This document shows positions 40,412 to 45,451 of a stretch of DNA of 45,451 nucleotides, one piece after another. The stretch covers positions 1 to 45,451 of the forward strand of contig JAFXDB010000091.1 in the NCBI GenBank assembly GCA_017516305.1, in the 5' to 3' direction. A model generated the notes under the pieces. The model saw only the letters and a program-made list of their open reading frames with translations. It was not told where the DNA came from and searched no databases. Source of the DNA: Clostridia bacterium. GTDB taxonomy: Bacteria; Bacillota; Clostridia; Christensenellales; Aristaeellaceae. The first letter of the stretch is position 1; every line of letters starts with the position of its first letter. The position numbers and the translations under genes were made by a program.

Positions 40412-41764
40412 TTAATCGCAGGCTGCCACGACCTTCCGCCTCCAGGAAAAATACCGTGCCAGGCAGAACAGGCCGCTGATGCACCAGGTGATCCCCGCCG
40501 TCCACCAGATACCCCACAGCCCCACGCCCGGGATCAGCACGATCAGCATCGGCAAACCAATGCGGCAGATGACCTCCACCACGCCATTGATAAGGGCAAA
40601 GAGCGCATCCCCCACGCCGTTGAGAACGCCGCGGCTCATGTAGATGACCGCCAGGAAGATGTAGAACCAGCTTGTCATCCGCAGCGCCTGGGCGCCCACC
40701 TGGATGACATCGACCTCCTTGACAAACAGGGACATGATCTGATCCGCCAGCAGCTGATAGGCCAGCATGATGATCACCGTGAACACAACGGAAATGAGCA
40801 TCCCGTGCTTCAGGCCCTCCTTGACACGGTCGATGTTCTTGGCGCCGTAGTTCTGGCCCGCATAGGTGGCCAGCGCCGCGCTGATGGAGCCGTAGGGCTG
40901 ATGCACCAGGCTTTCAATGCGGTTGGTGGCCGTAAAGGCCGCATTGATGGCCGTGTTGTCGAAGGAGTTGACAAAGGTCTGCAGGGCCGTGGAGGAAACC
41001 GCGATCAGCGACCACTGCAAAGCCATGGGCATGCCGATGCGCACGGACTTCCAGATCAGCCGCCTGTCCGGCCGCAGATCCTCACGGGTCAGCGTGAAAT
41101 AGGGATTGCGGCGCAGCGCATACAGCAGGCATCCGACGCCGGACACCACCTGGGCAATAATCGTTGCCAGGGCCGCGCCAAACACGTCCATATGGAAGGC
41201 CCGGACAAAGAGCACGTCCAGCCCCAGATTCAGGGCGCAGGAGAAAATCAGAAAATACAGCGGCGTCCGGGAATCGCCCAGGGCCCGCAGCATGGAGGAT
41301 ACATAGTTGTACACCGCCACCAGCGGCACGCCGATGCAGCTCATCTGCATGTAGATCGTCGCGCGCTCCATGATGTCCGCGGGCGTCCCCATCAGCTGCA
41401 GCACCGCAGGAGCCGCCAGAAACGCCGCAAGGCCCATGATCAGCGCTGTGCTGAACATGATATAGGCCGCATTGGAGATGGCGCGCTTGGTTCGCAGCAC
41501 GTCCCCGGAGCCAAAGCACTGCGCCGCCACCACGCCGCAGCCCGAGCCGATGCCGTTGCAGATGGAGAAGAACAGGAAGGAGACCGAGCCCGTTGCGCCC
41601 ACCGCCGCCAACGCATCCGACCCCAGGAACTGACCGACGATCATTGAGTCGCCCAGGTTATACGCCTGCTGGAACAGATTGCCGATCAGCATCGGCAGCG
41701 CAAAGCGGAGAAGCAGTCCGGTGGTGTTGCCCCGTGTCATGTCCATGATCTGTGAACTGCTCAT
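40412..41764 (-). CDS. MATE family efflux transporter
   Basis: 450 residues with twelve membrane helices in two halves of six. The N terminus DMTRGNTTGLLLRFALPMLI, the NLGDSMIVGQFLG segment and SDALAAVGATGS are typical of the DinF/NorM-type clostridial branch. The second half repeats the pattern (FNSFDNTAINAAF-like segment NSFDNTAINAAFTATNRIE). It exports cationic compounds or drugs using an ion gradient; the substrate is not known. Single gene with its own promoter and terminator. Confidence 0.95.
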   Translation of the reverse strand: MSSSQIMDMTRGNTTGLLLRFALPMLIGNLFQQAYNLGDSMIVGQFLGSDALAAVGATGSVSFLFFSICNGIGSGCGVVAAQCFGSGDVLRTKRAISNAAYIMFSTALIMGLAAFLAAPAVLQLMGTPADIMERATIYMQMSCIGVPLVAVYNYVSSMLRALGDSRTPLYFLIFSCALNLGLDVLFVRAFHMDVFGAALATIIAQVVSGVGCLLYALRRNPYFTLTREDLRPDRRLIWKSVRIGMPMALQWSLIAVSSTALQTFVNSFDNTAINAAFTATNRIESLVHQPYGSISAALATYAGQNYGAKNIDRVKEGLKHGMLISVVFTVIIMLAYQLLADQIMSLFVKEVDVIQVGAQALRMTSWFYIFLAVIYMSRGVLNGVGDALFALINGVVEVICRIGLPMLIVLIPGVGLWGIWWTAGITWCISGLFCLARYFSWRRKVVAACD

Positions 41765-41807
41765 ACAACCCCCACAAATTCAAAAAGCTTGTTTGCCATC
41801 AAATCGC

Positions 41808-41835
41808 ATTATACTCTTTTTTGCCAACAATGCAA
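41808..41835 (-). promoter_or_regulatory. Promoter of the MATE gene
   Basis: On the minus strand TTGCAT (41830-41835), 16-bp spacer, TATAAT (41808-41813). Confidence 0.65.
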
Positions 41836-41859
41836 GGGGCTATATCACCATTTCTTCTA

Positions 41860-42528
41860 TTATTCTTTACCGTTTTCCGTGCCGTGCCCGCAAAGAACCT
41901 CCGGCACCGTGGCCAGCAGGATCTTCACATCCGTCCACAGGCCAAAGCGCTCCAGATACCGCACGTCCCAGCGAACCTTCTCCTCCGGAGAGACGCGGTC
42001 GCGGCCGTTGATCTGCGCCAGGCCCGTCAGCCCGGGACGTACACCGTACACGCCGAAACGCTCGCGGAGCCGGTGCACCTCCTGCTCATCGCTGATCAGC
42101 GGCCTTGGCCCCACCAGGGACATGTCGCCCAGCAGAACGTTGAGCAGCTGCGGCAGCTCGTCAATGGAAAGTCTTCGCAGCACCCTGCCGACACGGGTGA
42201 GATACTGCTGCTGCGCCTCCATCTCCGCAGCCGAAAGATATTTGGGGGCGCTCATTCTCATGGAGCGGAATTTGTAGATGCGGAAGCGCCTGCCGTTCAG
42301 GCCGACGCGGTGCTGCCGGAAAAGCACCGGCCCGGGGTCGTCCACCCAGATCAGCAGCGCCACCAGCAGCAGGGGCAGCAGCAGCACCGCCAGCCCCAGC
42401 AGCGCACAGACCGCATCCAGCCCGCGCTTGACGGCGTAGTACCACCGCCCGCCGACGTCCACATACCGCAGATCCGCCAGCGCATCCGCCTCAGCAAGCC
42501 CGCTGCCTTCCTCCGGTCGGCTCCGCAT
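41860..42528 (-). CDS. Initiating sugar-phosphate transferase (WbaP/WcaJ-type)
   Basis: 222 residues of the monotopic phosphoglycosyl transferase family. It moves a sugar-1-phosphate from a nucleotide sugar to undecaprenyl phosphate, the first step in making a cell-surface polysaccharide. A re-entrant membrane helix is at about 31-61. Motifs: DDPGPVLFRQHRVG, FRIYKFRSM, the catalytic dyad D123-E124 in SIDELPQLLNVLLGDMSLVG, PRP, and RPGLTGLAQINGRD. It lies downstream of the GDP-fucose genes, separated by a terminator-like hairpin, and is the last gene of that cluster before MATE. Confidence 0.93.
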   Translation of the reverse strand: MRSRPEEGSGLAEADALADLRYVDVGGRWYYAVKRGLDAVCALLGLAVLLLPLLLVALLIWVDDPGPVLFRQHRVGLNGRRFRIYKFRSMRMSAPKYLSAAEMEAQQQYLTRVGRVLRRLSIDELPQLLNVLLGDMSLVGPRPLISDEQEVHRLRERFGVYGVRPGLTGLAQINGRDRVSPEEKVRWDVRYLERFGLWTDVKILLATVPEVLCGHGTENGKE

Positions 42529-42633
42529 GTTCCTTCGCCTCTTTTCATTCCCCGCCGGTCATTCCGCCCGGCGACAAGCTTCGCCTCATATGCTATCACA
42601 GCCCGCAGGATTCGTCAACCGCTGACACGCAAA

Positions 42634-42666
42634 CGGCCCCGCCCGGTAAAACCCGGTACGGGGCCG
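42634..42666 (-). terminator. Terminator-like hairpin after manC
   Basis: Stem CGGCCCCG/CGGGGCCG (42634-42641 with 42659-42666) with a nested CCGGT/ACCGG stem; only three Ts follow, so read-through is likely. Confidence 0.55.
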
Positions 42667-42694
42667 CTGGAATGTCCAATACGCGTCAGCTCTG

Positions 42695-44029
42695 TCAGAT
42701 GTGCTTGCCGTAGCGCTGCTCCAGGGAGTACTTGTGCTTGTCGGAGGCAGAGATCTCCTGGCCGACCTGCACCTCGATCAGGGTCATGGCCGTGCGGGCA
42801 ATGACGGTATGGCGGCAGCCCACGGGCAGGCGCACCATGGTGCCGGGGCGCAGGGCGATCTCCGCATCGTCCACCACCGCAACGCCCTCGCCGCTGACCA
42901 CCGTCCAGGTTTCCTCGCGATGATCATGGCTGTGGTAGTGCAGGCGATGGCCGGGCAGGAGGGTGATCTTGATGGTCAGGCTGTCCGCCTCCACATCCAG
43001 GACATTGAAGCTGCCCCAGCTCTTCTCAGCGAACATCACCTGCTGGTGAATGTCATCCACAAAGGGCTTGATGTAACTGGACTGCTCCTTGTCGGACACC
43101 AGAATGCCTTCCGGGCTGGCGGAGACAATCACGTTTTTCAGGCCCATGCACAGCACTGGGACGTTCAGATCATTGAGGACGTGCACATTCTCGCACTCAT
43201 CGTTCATGCGCACATCGCCCACGGTGTTCTCCACCATCGCCTCCGTCAGGGTGTTCCAGGTACCCAGGTCAGCCCACTGACCGTTGTAGCGCAGGACGGC
43301 GATGTCCTTCTCCTTTTCGACCACCGCGTAGTCGAAGGAGATCTTCTTCACCGTCTCGTACTGGGCCAGAAGGTCGCTGTAGCCCTCAAAGTCGATCAGC
43401 TGATGGGCGGTTTCCAGCACATGACGGAGCCGGAAGGCAAACACGCCGCCGTTCCACAGCGCGCCCTGGCTGATGTACTCCGCTGCCGTGGCCGCATCGG
43501 GCTTCTCCTTGAAGCAGTCCACATGGCTCACGGCGTCCTTGCTCTTGGGGATGATGTAGCCGTACTTTTCGCTGGGGTAGGTGGGCTCGATGCCCATAAG
43601 AACCAGGTTCGCCTCGCCCGCCTCGGCCAGCTCATGCATCTTCTTCAGCGTCTCAAAGTACCCCAACTCCACATAAGGGTCGACCGGGCAGACCACGACC
43701 GCCTCGTCCTCGCCCACGCCCTTGACGTCATGCAGATAAGCCGTAGCCAGCGCGATTGCCGGGAAGGTATCGCGGCGGGCGGGCTCCACGCACACGCCCA
43801 CGTCATCGCCCAGCTGGTTGCGGATGGCGCTCACCTGCGTCTTAGAGGTGGCGATGGTCACCGTCGCGGTGGGATCGACCTCGCGGATCTGCCGGTACAC
43901 GCGCTGCACCATGGATTCGTACTCGCCGTTCTCCCGGCGGAAGATCTTGATGAACTGCTTGGAGCGGATGTCGTTGGACAGCGGCCACAGGCGTTTGCCG
44001 GAGCCGCCGGAAAGCAGGATGAAATGCAT
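42695..44029 (-). CDS. manC: Mannose-1-phosphate guanylyltransferase (with C-terminal cupin)
   Basis: 444 residues. Makes GDP-mannose from mannose-1-phosphate and GTP. The nucleotide loop LLSGGSGKRLWPLS, the EPARRDTFPAIALA segment, FKEKPD and LWNGGVFAF belong to the nucleotidyltransferase domain (about 1-280). The cupin at about 340-430 (LPGHRLHYHSHDHREETWTV) is of the type II mannose-6-phosphate isomerase kind, though whether it is an active isomerase cannot be told. It lies 22 bp after fcl and supplies the substrate for gmd. Confidence 0.92.
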   Translation of the reverse strand: MHFILLSGGSGKRLWPLSNDIRSKQFIKIFRRENGEYESMVQRVYRQIREVDPTATVTIATSKTQVSAIRNQLGDDVGVCVEPARRDTFPAIALATAYLHDVKGVGEDEAVVVCPVDPYVELGYFETLKKMHELAEAGEANLVLMGIEPTYPSEKYGYIIPKSKDAVSHVDCFKEKPDAATAAEYISQGALWNGGVFAFRLRHVLETAHQLIDFEGYSDLLAQYETVKKISFDYAVVEKEKDIAVLRYNGQWADLGTWNTLTEAMVENTVGDVRMNDECENVHVLNDLNVPVLCMGLKNVIVSASPEGILVSDKEQSSYIKPFVDDIHQQVMFAEKSWGSFNVLDVEADSLTIKITLLPGHRLHYHSHDHREETWTVVSGEGVAVVDDAEIALRPGTMVRLPVGCRHTVIARTAMTLIEVQVGQEISASDKHKYSLEQRYGKHI

Positions 44030-44050
44030 TTGTGTCCCCTTTCTGCGCGC

Positions 44051-44995
44051 TTAACGCTCCGCGCGCATGGGATTGTTCAGGAAATCCTGATAGGACAGGC
44101 GGACGCCGTCCTCCAGCTCGGTCTTGTACTTCCAGCCGAGCGCTTCCGCCTTGCTCACGTCCAGGAGCTTGCGGGGGGTGCCGTTGGGCTTGCTGGTGTC
44201 CCAGAGGATCTCACCTTCGTAGCCCACGACCTTCGCCACGATCTCCGTCAGTTCCTTGATGGTGACCTCCTTGCCCGTGCCCGCGTTGACGGTCTCGTTC
44301 CCGGAGTAATTATTCATCAGGAACACGCACAGGTTGGCCAGGTCATCCACGTACAGGAACTCCCGCAGGGGGCTGCCGTCGCCCCAGCAGGTGACGCTTG
44401 TCAGGCCCGCCTCCTTCGCCTCATGGAAGCGGCGGATCAGCGCCGGCAGCACATGGCTGTGGGTGGGGTGGTAGTTGTCATTGGGGCCGTAGAGGTTGGT
44501 GGGCATGAGGCTGATGTAATCCGTGCCGTACTGGCGGTTGAGGTACTCGCAGTACTTCAGGCCGCTGATCTTGGCCAGCGCATAGGCCTCGTTGGTGGGC
44601 TCCAGCGCGCTGGTCAGCAGGCAGCTTTCCGGCATGGGCTGGGGCGCCAGGCGGGGATAGATGCAGGAGGAGCCCAGGAATTCCAGCTTCTTGCAGCCGT
44701 TTTTCCATGCGGCATGGATCACGTTCATCTCCAGCATCATGTTGTCATACATGAAGTCCGCCAGGGCGCTCTGGTTGGCGACAATGCCGCCGACCTTGGC
44801 TGCCGCAAGGAAAACGTACTCCGGCTTTTCCGCCGCGAAGAAGGCCTCCACCTGAGCCTGACGGGTCAGATCCAGCTCCGCGTGGGTGCGGGTAATGATA
44901 TTGGTGTAGCCCTGCCGTTCCAGCTCGCGGACGATGGCAGAACCCACCATGCCGCGGTGACCGGCAACGTAGATTTTCGCGTTCTTCTCCATCAT
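44051..44995 (-). CDS. fcl: GDP-L-fucose synthase
   Basis: 314 residues of the short-chain dehydrogenase/epimerase family. Turns GDP-4-keto-6-deoxymannose into GDP-L-fucose with NADPH. Rossmann loop VAGHRGMVGSAIV (10-22); AAAKVGGIVANQ; catalytic Ser109/Ser110 in LGSSCIYP, Tyr138 and Lys142 in YALAK; MPTNLYGPNDNYHPTHSHV. GAGGT precedes the ATG. It lies 15 bp after gmd, the enzyme that makes its substrate. Confidence 0.95.
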   Translation of the reverse strand: MMEKNAKIYVAGHRGMVGSAIVRELERQGYTNIITRTHAELDLTRQAQVEAFFAAEKPEYVFLAAAKVGGIVANQSALADFMYDNMMLEMNVIHAAWKNGCKKLEFLGSSCIYPRLAPQPMPESCLLTSALEPTNEAYALAKISGLKYCEYLNRQYGTDYISLMPTNLYGPNDNYHPTHSHVLPALIRRFHEAKEAGLTSVTCWGDGSPLREFLYVDDLANLCVFLMNNYSGNETVNAGTGKEVTIKELTEIVAKVVGYEGEILWDTSKPNGTPRKLLDVSKAEALGWKYKTELEDGVRLSYQDFLNNPMRAER

Positions 44996-45010
44996 GGTCG
45001 TGCACCTCTG

Positions 45011-45451
45011 TTACTGCGCAGCCAGCATGGCCTTCTCGCGCTTGGCCAGCTTGCGGTCGTGCTCGGCCATGATGCGCACCAGATCGGCATAGGTGGTCTT
45101 CTGGGGATTCCAGCCCAGGACGGTCTTCGCCTTGGTGGGATCACCCCAGAGGTTGTCCACGTCGGTGGGACGGAACCACTGCGGGTTGACACACACCAGC
45201 ATCTTGCCGGTTTCCGCGTCGTAGCCCTTCTCGTCGATGCCCTTGCCCTCCCAGCGGATGGTGATACCATTGGCGGCGAAGGCCTTCTCGGTGAAGTCGC
45301 GCACGGTGTGCTGCTCGCCGGTGGCAATGACGAAATCCTCGGGGTTGTCGTGCTGCAGCATCATCCACATGCACTCCACATAGTCCTTGGCATAGCCCCA
45401 GTCGCGCAGGGAATCCATGTTTCCCAGCTCCAGATGATCCTGGATGCCCTC
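45011..45451 (-). CDS. gmd: GDP-mannose 4,6-dehydratase, C-terminal part (cut by window edge)
   Basis: The last 146 residues are visible; the N-terminal Rossmann domain and catalytic residues lie beyond the window. LGNMDSLRDWGYAKDYVECM, MMLQHDNPEDFVIATGEQH, RDFTEKAF and FRPTDVDNLWGDPTKAKTVL are characteristic of GMD. It converts GDP-mannose to GDP-4-keto-6-deoxymannose, the step before Fcl. Visible gene order gmd-fcl-manC and short gaps indicate one operon for GDP-fucose. Confidence 0.95.
   Translation of the reverse strand, partial: EGIQDHLELGNMDSLRDWGYAKDYVECMWMMLQHDNPEDFVIATGEQHTVRDFTEKAFAANGITIRWEGKGIDEKGYDAETGKMLVCVNPQWFRPTDVDNLWGDPTKAKTVLGWNPQKTTYADLVRIMAEHDRKLAKREKAMLAAQ

Overview
The window reads as chromosomal DNA from a GC-rich, gut-type member of the Bacillota, class Clostridia. 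The evidence is strong AGGAGG-type ribosome binding sites, many MKK/MRK-type secreted proteins, an LplABC-type oligosaccharide importer, IreB, YebC, an OhrR-like regulator, two proteins built on the Spo0A DNA-binding domain, and short intergenic repeats. A Christensenellales-like genome is a plausible guess but is not proven here. Genes are dense and most lie on the minus strand. Many long frames antisense to real genes are by-products of the base composition. No rRNA, tRNA, transposase, phage gene or CRISPR array was seen.

Layout. 1-8 kb is a plant-glycan locus: solute-binding protein, two permeases and a type-B carboxylesterase on the minus strand, a divergent AraC regulator, a secreted unknown and a GH43 xylosidase/arabinofuranosidase. 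8-11.6 kb holds a Spo0A-C-domain protein without a receiver, a noncoding stretch rich in hairpins, and two tandem paralogous coiled-coil proteins. 11.8-15.7 kb encodes secreted cell-wall-type proteins (CHAP-like, SH3b). 15.8-19.9 kb is a heterodimeric ABC exporter plus a C_GCAxxG_C_C protein. 20.1-24.6 kb carries an ECF sigma factor with its membrane partner, a patatin coupled to a Cys-rich membrane protein, and a membrane-anchored unknown. 24.6-28.3 kb has a YwaF-like membrane protein, an L,D-transpeptidase, a small secreted protein and a leucine-rich-repeat gene interrupted by an amber codon. 28.6-35 kb is sugar metabolism (HAD phosphatase, NagA, NagB, CutC, an OhrR-like regulator, GH42 beta-galactosidase). 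35-41.8 kb has a repeat-rich spacer, YebC, an Hsp70-like membrane ATPase with a membrane partner, IreB, a second Spo0A-C-domain protein and a MATE transporter. 41.8-45.4 kb is the end of a polysaccharide cluster making GDP-fucose (gmd, fcl, manC) with an initiating sugar-phosphate transferase.

How the genes fit together. The glycan genes import xylan- or arabinan-type oligosaccharides and cut them inside the cell. NagA and NagB feed amino sugars into glycolysis. The SH3b, CHAP-like and YkuD proteins act on or bind the wall. The best candidates for undescribed biology are the tandem coiled-coil pair, the Hsp70-like ATPase with its two-pass membrane partner, and the two receiver-less Spo0A-C proteins, one of which has a near-consensus 0A box upstream. 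Several dispersed repeat families sit just after stop codons or terminators, and one lies in frame inside an exporter gene.
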